A stretch of 64,000 nt of DNA from Adiantum capillus-veneris (GCA_014529385.2 CM043942.1:21810991-21874990); one strand, 5' to 3'. Shown: positions 1 through 10,481, counted from the stretch's first letter. Made by a program: numbers and translations. Notes: generated by a model from the sequence alone, not told the origin.

Positions 1-41
1 CAAATAAAGAGGCCCTCCTAGACCCCATCCTCTTCCTAATG
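1..41. repeat. 39-bp segment shared with 59278-59316
   Basis: Positions 3-41 match 59278-59316 with one visible difference (cctctt versus ccccttcc), and both copies stop matching immediately after the bases cctaatg. Here it abuts Copia C; at 59.3 kb it abuts a Gypsy element. It is therefore probably the end of a separate repeat that lies mostly to the left of this window. Confidence 0.6.
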
Positions 42-1292
42 TCCTTTGCTCCTCTATTCCTTTTGACCATCGCAAACCCCCCTCCTCTTCATGAGGGTTG
101 TGAACTTGAGGGTTTCGAGCGTCAAAAAGCTGTTGAGCCCACTTTGGTAATGGCTTTTCCTGTAATGCTCAATAGGTTGGTTAGATTTATTTTGAGTCAT
201 CATTAGACAACTCCTCCTCTTGATTTTTTACCTGACTTTTGTCTGACACATGGTGATTTATTTCTTCTTTTGATGAGAAAGTGGACGAACCTGGTTTCTC
301 CACCGTATGTGTCCCTTCTTTAATTACCACATCCGGACTGGTGAGTATTTTCTTTGCCTCTGGATCATAGATTTTATAAGCCTTAGACTCTTCACTGTAT
401 CCGAGAATTACGGCCTTCTTGCTTTTGGCTTCTAACTTTGTTCTTTAAGAATCAAGAATATGAGCATAACAAAAACACCCAAATGTTTTGAAATGCAAGA
501 CTGAAGGTTTCTTACAGAATAGGATTCTTGAGGCGCCTTTGTGTAGCTTCGATTGAGAATGTACACTGCTGTACTTACTGCTTCGCCCCAAAAGCAATCT
601 GGCATACCCTTGGCTTTGAGCATACATCTTGCCATTTCTACCACCATCCGATTACGACACTCCAGAACGCCATTTTGTTGTGGTGTGTAAGCTGTAGTAA
701 GGTGTCGATTTATGTCATGCTCGTTGCAGTAATTGTTGAATTCATTTGAGATGAATTCTCCTCCTCGATCTGTGCAAAGCTTCTTCACCTTCTTTCATGT
801 TTCATTTTTTACAAGCTTTTGCCACATTTTAAACTTTCCAAAAGCTTCAAACTTCTCACAAATGAAATACACCCACATCTTTCTACTAAAGTCATCCACT
901 AACTACAAAAAGTAGAAAGATCCACCTAAAGCGGATGTAGATATTTTTCCACAGAGATCTACGTGTACCAACTCTAGAGGAGACTGAGCTCGATTACTAC
1001 TCTCTTGTGGAAATTACTTTCTTTGCTGCTTGCCCATCATGCAAGCTTCACAAACTTCATTCATATCTAAGATTTGAGGCATGTGTGCCACCATCCCAGA
1101 TTTTTGCATCTCTTTTAGCATAGCAATGCTTAAGTGACCAAATCTCTCATGCCATAATTGACTTGTACCTTTTTCTGTAGTGACCATAAGTGCAAAAAGT
1201 TCGTAGAGGTTGTTGCGCCTTACGCCCTTTCCCACTGTGTTGCCTTTAGAATCCAAGATTTTTGCTCCATTTTTGCATCATCTTGCCTAATA
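1..1292 (-). pseudogene. Copia C pol remnant (integrase region and RT-side linker)
   Basis: This is the downstream half of a Ty1/Copia polyprotein read on the minus strand. From high to low coordinates it shows a GAG-pre-integrase domain (1014-1275, with an H...H...C..C zinc site ending in CEACMMGK), then an integrase core with the first Asp in VHVDLCGK, an LVDDFSRK block, the second Asp in CTDRGGEF, and the PQQNGVLE segment that carries the catalytic Glu. After this comes the linker toward the reverse transcriptase (AVILGYSEESKAYKIYDPEAK, about 300-425). The frame is broken by several stops and shifts, and the element runs off the left edge. Its 5' part resumes at 6647 beyond a CACTA insertion. 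Family assignment is firm; activity is excluded by the damage. Confidence 0.85.
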
Positions 1293-1303
1293 GCCTATGA
1301 CAT
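1293..1303 (+). repeat. Probable left terminal inverted repeat (imperfect)
   Basis: GCCTATGACAT matches the right-end sequence CACTATGACAT at 9 of 11 positions. Confidence 0.5.
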
Positions 1304-1377
1304 AATTAAATAACACTCGTTATTGCATATAACCACGAAAAAAACTCACAACTAACATTTATTACACTTAAACGTAC

Positions 1378-2018
1378 CTCAATAGTGCATCGACCCCTGC
1401 ATTGCTCCATCCAAACATTGCTTGAATATTCAAGATCTCAAGAGATGCTCGTAATATGGAGTAGGAGCATCCCTCGTAAAGAGCGGTGTGTGTTGCCTCT
1501 AGCAATGAATCTTTGGTTTTTTGGGCGGCTTCTTCACATGCACACTCAGGCTCACACTCATTCGCCGCCTCACGTGCAAGAAGATCCTCAACCATATTGT
1601 GCAAATGATCTTCCTCCACCTCCATGTGGGGCGGGGTGGTGGGGAGATCCCCATATGTGGTGGATGTAGGATGCGCATGCGCTCGTGTGGACCCACCCAC
1701 ATCGGACGGCGCGTGTGAACCCCCTCCCATGACTACTTCCTGGCGCAATCGCTCTTCCGTCCTCCTCCTGCCTCTGCCCCCGATCACACTCCAATGGGGA
1801 GCGACATCAATGGATGCCAAAACCCTCGGATCGCTAGTTTCCATTCGAGCGCGTTTTCTCGGATCGTCCCATAGCCCATAATCATCCACGTGAGCCAAGC
1901 ATATACGTTGAAGCCGTGCAATTGCACGCTTACATCGCGTACATAGACATGGTAATCGCTCGCTCAACCATCGAGTTCGTTCCGCACCAACCGGCGGACC
2001 TACGTCATCCCAATCGTC
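1378..2018 (-). pseudogene. CACTA transposase (TNP2-type) N-terminal exon
   Basis: The exon is bounded by a splice acceptor (tgtgtgcag/GAC, at 2019-2021) and a donor (GAG/GTACGT, at 1371-1377) and stays open throughout. The translation begins DDWDDVGPP and has a CLCTRCKRA...HVDDYGLWDDP block like the plant transposase-associated zinc domain (C-x-C-x2-C, then a His and a Y-x-x-W motif). It ends in a block resembling the start of TNP2-family transposases (SLEILNIQAMFGWSNAGVDALL). A long acidic, low-complexity linker separates the two. The catalytic exons expected downstream are missing because the element ends about 75 bp later. It is divergent to the plus-strand gene that starts near 2250. Assignment rests on motif pattern only. 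Confidence 0.6.
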
Positions 2019-2177
2019 CTGCACACACGACCACACACTAAATAAGAAAAAATTAAATAAGAAAAAGAAAAATCAAGAATGTTGGTACTGACATGACTGA
2101 CACTCATTAAAGATAGAGGGGAGTGGGTACAAGAGGTCATGCAGTCGGCGTAACCTCAATGTCTCATCAGAGATATT

Positions 2178-2225
2178 TTCGCGGTAATAATGGCGGTAAT
2201 ACCGGCGGTAACTGGCGCGGTAATA
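2178..2225 (+). repeat. Cluster of GCGGTAAT repeats
   Basis: Four near-copies of GCGGTAAT/GGCGGTAA occur within 48 bp, just upstream of a TATA box. The same word recurs at 6454-6628 near the right end, so these are probably transposase-binding subterminal or promoter repeats. Confidence 0.55.
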
Positions 2226-2242
2226 TTTCAAGCAAATGTTTT

Positions 2243-2250
2243 TATATAAA
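2243..2250 (+). promoter_or_regulatory. TATA box for the CACTA plus-strand gene
   Basis: TATATAAA followed by GGGGGC sits just downstream of the GCGGTAAT cluster and about 180 bp before a strong splice donor. This placement suits a promoter with a short 5' exon. Confidence 0.45.
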
Positions 2251-2431
2251 GGGGGCACTTGCGTACCCCCACGAAATTGAATGCCAAAAATTCAAAATCG
2301 ACCTCCTCTTCTGCGCGGGCCTGTTTCCCTCTCCATCTCCAAGCTCTCTCTCCTTCTGCCTCTTCATCTCCAACCTCTATTACTCTCTTCATCTCCATCC
2401 CCACCATATCCAAGCGACCGAGGTCACGAAT

Positions 2432-2523
2432 GTAAGTGCTCAACCTCTCTCTCTTTCTTCTCGTTCTTCTACACACACACACAAACACATACACACACAC
2501 ACACACAATGCATACACACACAT

Positions 2524-2562
<39 letters not shown>

Positions 2563-4550
2563 TTTGTGCACAATCACACACTAATGCTTGCATTAGTGTG
2601 TGCATGCATTATACACACACTAATGCCCGCATTAGTGCGTGCATGCGTTACAAGCACACACTAATGCTTGCATTAGGGTGTGCTTGTGTATGCATTAGTG
2701 TGTTTAGCATTAGGGTGTGCTTGTGCATGAATTAGTGTGTAAACACACTAATGCATGCACAAGCACACACTAATGCAAGCATTAGTGTGTGCATGCATTA
2801 GTTAGTTTTTACACACTATTTTGTGCACAAATTACACACTAATGCCGCACTAGTTAGTTTTTACACATTATTTTGTGGACAAATGACACACTAACGCTGC
2901 ACTACTTAGTTTTTACACACTAATGCCCGTATTAGTGTGTGCATGCATTATACACACACGCATTAGTTAGTTTCTACACACTAATGCCCGTATTAGTGTG
3001 CGCATGCATTATACACACACGCATTAGTTAGTTTCTACACACTAATGTTCGTATTAGTGTGTGCATGCATTATACACACACGCATTAGTTAGTTTCTACA
3101 CACTAATTTTTGTCCAAGCACACACTAATGCAAGCATTAGTGTGTGCATGCATTATACACACACTAATGCTTGCATTAGTGTGTGATTGTGCACAAATTA
3201 GTGTGTTTTCACACACTATTTTGTGCACTAATTAGTGTGTTTGCACACACTATTTTGTGCACAATCACACACTAATGCAAGCATTAGTGTGTGTGTGCAT
3301 TAGTGTGTTTCCACACACAAATTTGTGCCCAAGCACACACTAATGCAAGCGTTAGTGTGTGCATACCTCTCTAGCACACACTAATGCTTGCATTAGTGTG
3401 TGCTTGTGCACTAATTAGTGTGTTTGAGCACGCTATTTTAGGCACAATGCATGCATTATACACACACACACACACACACTAATGCTTGCATTAGTGTGTG
3501 CATGCATTAGTGTATCTCCAAGAACACACTAATGCAAGTGTTAGTGTGTGCATACCTCTCTAGCACACACTAATGCTGGCATTAGTGTGTGCTTGTGCAC
3601 TAATTAGTGTGTTTTCACACACTATTTTAGGCACAATGCATGCATTATACACACACACACACACGTACTAATGCTTGCATTAGTGTGTTTCCACACACTA
3701 ATTTGTGCCCAAGCACACACTAATGCAAGCGTTAGTGTGTGCATACCTCTCTAGCACACACTAATGCAAGCATTAGTGTGTGCTTGTGCACTAATTAGTG
3801 TGTTTTCACACACTATTTTAGGCACAATGCATGCATTATACACACACACACACTAATGCTTGCATTAGTGTGTGCATACCTCTCTAGCACACACCAATGC
3901 TCACAATAGTGTGTGCTTGTGCACAAATTAGTGTGTCTACACACTAATGCATGCACAAGCACACACTATTGTGAGCATTGGTGTGTGAAAAAATTGCACA
4001 CATTAATGCTTGCATTAGTGTGTGCTTGTGCACTAATTAGTGTGTGAAAACACACCAATGCATCCATGCATTGGTGTGTTTTCACACACTAATTAGTGCA
4101 CAAGCACACACTAATGCAAGCATTAGTGTGTGCATGCGTTACAAGCACACATTAACGCTTGCATTAGTGTGTGCTTGGGCATGCATTAGTATACCAAAGC
4201 ATATCTCCATTAGCATTAACATACCAAAACATACCTCCATGTCGGTGTGCGATGAAGTTGATTGAGCACCAATGGTCACCGAGAAGCCCAACGGTAGATT
4301 AAGGTCCAACACACACACACTAGATTAATTTCTTTTCCACACACTAACGCACACACACAATAGATTAATTAGAATCACACACACACACACTCTAAATGGA
4401 TGCAAAAAAAATAAGCACATAAACCATTTCTTAAATAGGAGATAAAAGGAATCTTATGCAGGGAGGAATCCTAATCCTATGCAAGGAAGAATCTCACTTT
4501 GACTAGAATACAATGTTAATTAGGGTCCCTTTTTTTTTGTGAAATTGTAG
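2432..4550 (+). other. Predicted first intron carrying a satellite array
   Basis: A consensus donor GTAAGT at 2432-2437 and an acceptor after a T-rich tract (ttttttttgtgaaattgtag, ending 4550) bracket 2.1 kb. The start codon of the downstream gene follows 3 bp after the acceptor. This is inferred from splice consensus only. Confidence 0.45.
2460..4260. repeat. Palindromic (ACACACTAATGC) satellite array
   Basis: About 1.8 kb is built from ACACACTAATGC joined to its own reverse complement, giving many short palindromes, mixed with (AC)n and the words tgcatgcatta, cactaattagtg and cacacactattttg. A 61-bp period is clear at 2926, 2987 and 3048. A roughly 190-bp higher-order unit is clear from repeats of ggcacaatgcatgcatta at 3441, 3630 and 3821 and of gcatacctctctagcacac at 3361, 3550 and 3741. 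It has no real coding content; open frames here are translations of the repeat. Confidence 0.9.
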
Positions 4551-4553
4551 GAT

Positions 4554-5651
4554 ATGGCATCCTCTTCCACGCCCGGCTATCGATCCATAGAGGACTTTCT
4601 CGCCAAGGGCCTCTCTTACGAGGACGCTTGTGATGCTTACTGCTCGCAGTCTTCCTCCCACCAGTCACAATCCACCTTCGGCTTTTGATGGTTCCGAGAT
4701 GCAGTACACGACCCCGACCTCGAGAGGGCATACCGCGCCCAGGCAGAGTGGCTATCCTCGCAGCAGAGTCTTCGAGGGCGGTACACACCAGCACAGTTGG
4801 CTGCCTATGGGCTCTCACCGCTTGCGACACCGGGCGCCGGCACTCCGATCGTGCAGAGTGTGCCTCCCAGTGGGCCTCCCTCAACCTTACCCTCGACTTT
4901 CCTGTCACCCGTAGCTCCCTCCACCTTGCATTCGCAATGATCCACGCCCGCACCGTTGAGTTATCCGTCGCCTACACCAGCCAGCGGTTCGGGCTCGGGC
5001 CAGTGCTCTTCCCGTAGTGGTGGCTCACGCTCTCGTCGAGGTAGTGGCTCGTGCTGCTTTGGTGGTGGAGGGGGCAGTGCTACAGATTCACCTCCTCTTA
5101 CACCCCGACCTCCTCGCTCACCCCTTGGAGCTCCACATGAGGATGAGGACCGCGATGCGCCCGCCCCGGACACTCGTGGTTACTACTATTATATACATCG
5201 TGGGGGGGAGGTGGATCTAGGTTCCTCTTTGGGGAGGACATTTCGAGGGCACCTTAACCAGCTGATCCACTCGACATACCAAGATTGCTTTAAATCTTTC
5301 AAAGATCAGGACCCAGCCGACGTGACGTACATTCACACGATATTGCTCATGCGGTTCCCTAATCCACAAGTGGAAGAGTTCTCCAGGCAGTGGCTCGAGG
5401 AATACATCAAGAATTTCTTGAAAAATAAGAAGTCCAGTGTGCGAAGGGCGGCAAAGTGAACATTTGAATCTGAGGGTCACAACTATCACCCTGGAAATGT
5501 TCACGATGAGGAGTGGGAGAAACCCCAGGGCGAGCTGGAGGATGAGAGAGCGACAGGTGCTAGGGCGCACACTCGGCAGGTGGAGGCGAGGGCACAGCAA
5601 ACGCCCACGCATTACGGCTCGGGCGGAAAAGTAGCATGGAAAGATAAATTT
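4554..5651 (+). pseudogene. CACTA second gene (possible transposase_24/TNPA-like), three TGA stops
   Basis: One frame runs from ATG 4554 to a splice donor GTGAGT at 5652, interrupted only by TGA at 4686, 4938 and 5457. The N-terminal part (MASSSTPGYRSIEDFLAKG) is followed by a Pro/Ser/Gly-rich linker and an Arg/Gly/Ser stretch. An α-helical segment (FRGHLNQLIHSTYQDCFKSF...FSRQWLEEYIKNFLKNK) then follows and resembles the plant En/Spm accessory transposase family. After the third stop the same frame continues (ESEGHNYHP...GSGGKVAWKDKF). There is no frameshift, and each TGA fits a former CGA arginine codon. Exons further downstream (about 5745-6040) are unclear. Its partner role in transposition is inferred. 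Confidence 0.55.
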
Positions 5652-6043
5652 GTGAGTGTGCGTATTTTCATTTGAATTGATTTAATTTGTGGTAATAAGG
5701 TTAGGTTTGTGATATTTTTTAATTGATATACAACAAAATATTACTATGACCCGTCCAAGCCGAGAGATCCAGAGATACAGAGAGAGCCACTCCGAATATG
5801 AGACATGATGCTGGCTGTATGAAAATGACAAAATCAATCGTGAAGAATTTGGAAATGCATGTCGTACACTACAGCCTGTAAGTGTGAACTTTTTAAAAAA
5901 ATTCATTGCATGCAGCTTTATGTATCCATTTGTATTAATTAAAGGTTTTGTTGTTTTTTTCTTTTCCAGAGTCAAGGAGTCCCTCGAGAGGTCCCAGGAT
6001 CCGAGTAGCTCAATCCTCCAAGTGTTTTTGGGCCCGCGCGCGC
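5652..6043 (+). other. Intron-like AT-rich DNA after the CACTA gene
   Basis: This begins with a donor (GTGAGT) and contains a second donor-like GTAAG near 5878 and an acceptor-like tttcttttccag near 5969. Short open segments between them could be terminal exons, but I cannot fix a frame. Confidence 0.3.
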
Positions 6044-6046
6044 GCC

Positions 6047-6345
6047 TTCTTTTCGCCACAGTTGTATAGCCCCCATGTATCGCCTATTTGGGCAATTTTG
6101 TAATATCCAATATAATTAAACACTTGATTTTGGCCCAAAGTCTTCTTTTGGCCACAGTTGTATAGCCGCCACGCATCGCCTATTTGGGCAATTTTGTAAT
6201 GAACAGTTTCTCCAATATAATTAAACATTTTGTTTTGGTCCAAAGTTTTGGTGCAATGAAATTGTTGTTTTTGAACAGTTTCTCCAATATAATTAAACAT
6301 TTGATTTTGGTCCAAAGTTTTGGTGCAATAAAATTGTTGTTTTTT
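6047..6345. repeat. Three tandem copies of a ~95-bp unit
   Basis: The unit contains gccacagttgtatagcc, cgcctatttgggcaattttg, ccaatataattaaaca and ttggtccaaag. Two copies are nearly complete (6047-6140 and 6141-6250) and a third is partial, to 6345. It probably lies in the 3' part of the CACTA element. Confidence 0.75.
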
Positions 6346-6363
6346 TATTTATTAAATGTATAA

Positions 6364-6440
6364 GAAAAAAAAGGCAAATGACCATTTGGATGGGTCCTAC
6401 CAACCAAGGACCATCCAAATGGTCATTTGCTTTTTTTTAA
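6364..6440. repeat. Long hairpin (inverted repeat) flanked by A and T runs
   Basis: GCAAATGACCATTTGGATGG (6374 on) pairs with CCATCCAAATGGTCATTTGC (ending 6430) around a short loop. The arms extend into an A8 run on the left and a T8 run on the right. The total foldback is about 77 nt with one bulge. It could be a small MITE or a source of hairpin RNA. Confidence 0.8.
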
Positions 6441-6453
6441 AAATACTCCCGGT

Positions 6454-6628
6454 TGCGGTAATCATCACGGTAATACTGGCGGTAAGAAGTGCGGAAATAC
6501 ACGCGGAAATTTAGCCGGGCCAATTACCGCGAGATTTGCTGAAGGACCATTATCGCGAGTATTGACTCCCGAGATTTTTTGCCTTAAACTTTTCCTTTGT
6601 TTTTCTGCGTCTATCTGAGCGGTAATGT
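6454..6628. repeat. Right-end cluster of GCGGTAAT / ATTACCGC repeats
   Basis: At least six copies or near-copies in both orientations lie within 20-190 bp of the right terminus. This is where CACTA elements carry transposase-binding repeats. Confidence 0.6.
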
Positions 6629-6635
6629 GCTCCAA

Positions 6636-6646
6636 ATGTCATAGTG
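6636..6646 (-). repeat. Right terminal inverted repeat, begins CACTA
   Basis: On the minus strand the element starts CACTATGACAT, directly against the Copia C coding sequence (…DRDLE). The CACTA pentamer is the diagnostic terminus of this superfamily. Confidence 0.7.
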
Positions 6647-7733
6647 TTCAAGATCACGATCAATGATTGCAGCAATGGACAAAAAATTCTTCTTGATTTG
6701 AGGCACGTACAACACATTAGAGAGCTCTTTAGTTTAACCTATATAGCTGCTAAAAAAGAAATTGTCGTAGACCCTTCGGCTGGACATTTGGCATTATTCA
6801 CCACTATCTAGAATCCAAGAACCGTCAACAAGCGGAGTTTGTACTGATGAGCATACCTCTTCTGTGTGACGGCCCATAGCTCAAGTTTTATTTCAGCATT
6901 GTTGGCGGATTCTCTTTCCTTCCAAGAAGCTTTCATGGTGCCGTTCTTCTCGTCTGCTTTCTTCTTTCTGCAGTCTTTAACAGCATGACCCTTCTTGTCA
7001 CAGTAAAAATAACTACCTGAAAATTTCCTCTTCTTGGGCTTCTTCTTAGAAGCATTTGACGTAGTCCCCTTGCCTTTTGCATTGGCTGTGAAGGTAGCAT
7101 CACCTCCACCATCCCTGGTTCTAAGTCGCAGCTCCTCTTCAAGCAACATTGCACTCATTTCTTCAAACATAAGAGGGGTTGGACGAACCTGAGTGTTGAG
7201 TGCCGTAACGAGACCATCATATCTCGTCGGAAGTATGTGAATGCAGCGCTGAGCTAAATCTTCTGGAGAAATAGCCACACCAACGGAAGCTAATTGATCT
7301 TGATAAATGCCTCCACATTCTCTCCATCAGCAAGTTTCTTAGCAGCAAGCAGATTTTCTAGATTTTGAATTCTGGTGTGATTGTGCACCTCATATTGGTG
7401 AGCCAATATGTTCCAAGCTTCATGTGCTTTAGTGGTATGCTAAATCAAAGTGAGGACAAAATCACTTACACACATGACAATGGCGCATAATGCATCTGCA
7501 TTCCTTCTTTTCCAAGCACATAGAAGAGTAGCATCCGAGGGAATTACAACGCTTGGATTTTCCGCATCATTTGTTGTAGTGGGCTCCGGGTCTGCACCAT
7601 TTGGTCCCAAGACTGCAAAATTTTTTAATTTCCACAATGTGTAGTTGGTGCCATCTAGCTTTCCTTTGGTGAATGCTAGTGGACAAATGCGAAGCGGAGT
7701 AGCACCGGCTACAACACTTGAAGACGCCGACAT
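6647..7733 (-). pseudogene. Copia C gag and protease remnant
   Basis: The start codon is at 7733 (MSASSSVVAGATPL). The Gag follows the UBN2-type pattern (KLDGTNYTLWKLKN) down to about 7440, where a TAG interrupts LI-stop-HTTKAHEAW. It resumes with CIHILPTRYDGLVTAL (to 6808) and a zinc knuckle in which the first Cys is Tyr (YFYCDKKGHAVKDC). The protease is decayed: LDSG is still seen near 6800 and ELSNVLYVPQIKKNFLS near 6700. The reading ends at 6647 against the CACTA terminus, and the pol half continues below 1292. The start was chosen because it lies about 60 bp after the primer-binding site. Confidence 0.8.
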
Positions 7734-7793
7734 AATTGATTTTACAAAGTAATACAAGTACTTCTCGTACTTTTTTAGCTACGAGCACCTAGT

Positions 7794-7805
7794 GCTCTGA
7801 TACCA
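7794..7805 (-). other. Copia C primer-binding site
   Basis: On the minus strand this reads TGGTATCAGAGC, the exact 12-mer complementary to the 3' end of plant initiator Met-tRNA. It lies between the LTR and the gag start. Confidence 0.9.
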
Positions 7806-8340
7806 TATAAGAAATGCGGAATACAATAAGGATCTAGTAGCAGGGAGAGTAGAGAGAGATACGATGCAAAGTAGATTAGTGGCAAATCAAAAACTTTCGA
7901 TTAGCACACTATTACAAGGTGATGGAGTCATCACCCATGCACTCTCAAGGTAGAGCTTAGATGGCGATTTAGACAACTAGAGCAAGTAGGAATACCTCCT
8001 TATATAGATGTAAGGGAGCCTCTAAATGCCCATGTGCAGTTGCCCTTAGATAGCCAAGTCCAAGTAGGACTCTCCCATGTGCCCATATATAGCCGCTTTT
8101 GGGTAGACAAGTCCTCCTAGAAATCGGCCACCGGCCAAGGAAATCCGGCCACCAGCCGAAGACCACTGGCCGCCGACCACCGGGTGGCCATTTTTCGATT
8201 GTCTTCCAGCCGTCGTCCGGCTAAGATATTTCAGCGAAAGGGAATATTCTGGCGAAGGGAAAAAAAAAAGTCTGGGAGGCCCCCAAAGTTGCCCCTGAAT
8301 TTGCTCTGTACCATCCATGATCCCAAATAGAGATCTCATC
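7806..8340 (-). repeat. Copia C 5' LTR (outer boundary approximate)
   Basis: This lies immediately upstream of the primer site on the minus strand. A TATA-like CTATATAAGG (7998-8007) suits the LTR promoter. The outer edge near 8340 is a guess, because the partner LTR is outside the window. Confidence 0.55.
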
Positions 8341-9020
8341 AGCGTCGTGCAAAGCTGGAATCCACCAAATATATGTGCACCATGGGCTTCTCCTCATATG
8401 GGGGCCTTACAAAATGTGCAGCATATATTGTGGTGGAAAAACTGAGAGAGGTGGGCATTGCAAGTATACCGTGCTCATCACTGAAATGTATTTTTGATTA
8501 CTGTAGGTGTTGAGAAGGAGAAATAAACAAAGGTCCAAGTATTGCATGAGGCCACTTCCAAGAAAATGCAAGTTGTTCGGGTTTACACCTGATCATGGCC
8601 ATTGGGGTGCGATGTAATTGTTGCTCTTTATGTAGTGTATTGAGAAGGGTAATAAGATAGCCATACCTTCGCACGGGGATGGGTCACAAATGCTGCATGA
8701 GGATCTCGCCATTGTGGAGTTGGTGACAAAGAGAGGGATGCAGGTATTTTCACCTTCTCCAACTGGGGCTCACCTGGGTTTACATGTTGGGCCCATGTTT
8801 GCACATGGGGCTTGCCAAGGTTTTCATGCCGTGCCGGGATTGTCCAGGTTTATCTGTCAAGTCCGTGGTGCTAAAAGATAGCATTTCATGGCTTCTCTTT
8901 TTATAATGTGGGTTGAGATCCCAAGGTTTTGTTTGGGGGTAGAGGTTAAACCCGAAGCTTGATGAAGGCCCGGATGGAAAAGCTAGACAAGATCAAGCCA
9001 ATAGTGCAGATGGAAAGAGG
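8341..9020. other. Unassigned DNA with GGGTTTACA motifs
   Basis: I recognise no gene. The words gggtttacac (about 8579) and cctgggtttacatg (about 8770) belong to a motif repeated across 8.5-40 kb. Confidence 0.4.
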
Positions 9021-9338
9021 TTGCTTGTGAAGCCCAAAGAGAAGGTCGAAACGAAGGGTTCCGATGCGAAGAGGCCCCTTGTGAAGCCCAAGGAGAAGGT
9101 CACAATGAAGAGATCTAAAGCAAAGAAGTCTCTGGTGAATCCGAAGGAGAAAGGTATAGATGTGGTTCAAAAGCCCTCAACTGTCCATTGGAAGGGTCGT
9201 GAGGTAGAGAAACAACCCAAGGTGGCTAGTAAAGGGGAAGGGAAAGCTTCAATAGAGCAGGAGACACCCAAGCCAAATGCTACAATTGCCACCACAAAAG
9301 AAGCCAAAGGAAATAAGAGAAAGCTTCTTGAAATATAA
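9021..9338 (+). CDS. Lys-rich hypothetical ORF with three LVKPKEKV repeats
   Basis: I do not recognise this frame. It contains three tandem repeats of about 14 residues (LVKPKEKV-x-TKGSDAKRP, then LVKPKEKV-x-MKRSKAKKS, then LVNPKEKG), followed by a basic, Thr/Ala-rich tail. The open frame also extends upstream of the Met. It could be a fragment of a transposon or host nuclear protein. No promoter or partner is visible, and composition alone could keep this frame open. Confidence 0.3.
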   Translation: MLVKPKEKVETKGSDAKRPLVKPKEKVTMKRSKAKKSLVNPKEKGIDVVQKPSTVHWKGREVEKQPKVASKGEGKASIEQETPKPNATIATTKEAKGNKRKLLEI

Positions 9339-10161
<823 letters not shown>

Positions 10162-10244
10162 ATGCCAGAAGATACTCTTGCCCTAAATTTTTTGGGTTTA
10201 CACTATACTAAACAATGCCTTGGAGCACACTTGCACATGGTATA

Positions 10245-10248
<4 letters not shown>

Positions 10249-10335
<87 letters not shown>
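10249..10335 (+). repeat. Microsatellite (CT)n
   Basis: About 43 CT units follow the sequence gcacatggtatacaag, which also precedes the CT tract at 11759. Confidence 0.98.
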
Positions 10336-10339
<4 letters not shown>

Positions 10340-10402
10340 CATGTCTTGAGTTCAACACTCCTCACATGGTTGGGATAGTGTCCTATGACATTAAAACCCT
10401 CT

Positions 10403-10434
10403 TTTTCTTCTTCTTCTTCTTCTTCTTCTTCTTC

Positions 10435-10480
<46 letters not shown>
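10403..10480 (+). repeat. Microsatellite (TTC)n then (CT)n
   Basis: About 12 TTC units run into about 19 CT units. Confidence 0.97.

Positions 10481-10481
<1 letters not shown>

Larger units (their letters stand above)
1293..6646. mobile_element. CACTA-like (En/Spm) DNA transposon inserted in Copia C
   Basis: The right end read inward on the minus strand starts CACTATGACATTTGG. The left end (1293-1303) reads GCCTATGACAT, the same 11 bases with two changes. Copia C gag-protease lies at 6647-7733 and its integrase resumes below 1275, so this block splits one element. Inside are a transposase-like exon on the minus strand (1378-2018), a plus-strand gene (TATA at 2243, coding from 4554), and two clusters of the short repeat GCGGTAAT near 2180 and 6454, like the subterminal repeats of CACTA elements. 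The transposase is only its first exon, so this is a deletion derivative. A clear 3-bp target duplication is not visible, so the left edge is less certain than the right. Confidence 0.65.

Noticed and set aside
2123-2735. Several open frames with poly-His/Thr or Cys/Val runs
   Set aside because: They are translations of the (AC)n tract and the satellite in different frames, with no conserved protein signal.
2460-4260. Possible CRISPR-like array of repeats with spacers
   Set aside because: Repeats are palindromic, of variable length and merge into (AC)n, there are no unique spacers of constant size, and the context is plant nuclear transposon DNA.
4516-4953. Minus-strand 145-codon frame opposite the CACTA gene
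   Set aside because: It mirrors the GC-rich plus-strand coding frame, which has splice sites, a good start and protein-like content; the minus frame has none.
4686-5459. Programmed readthrough or recoding at the three TGA codons
   Set aside because: Three separate sites without a common downstream context, in a dead transposon, are more simply CG deamination.
7794-7805. tRNA gene fragment
   Set aside because: Only 12 bases match, and their position beside an LTR makes this a primer-binding site.
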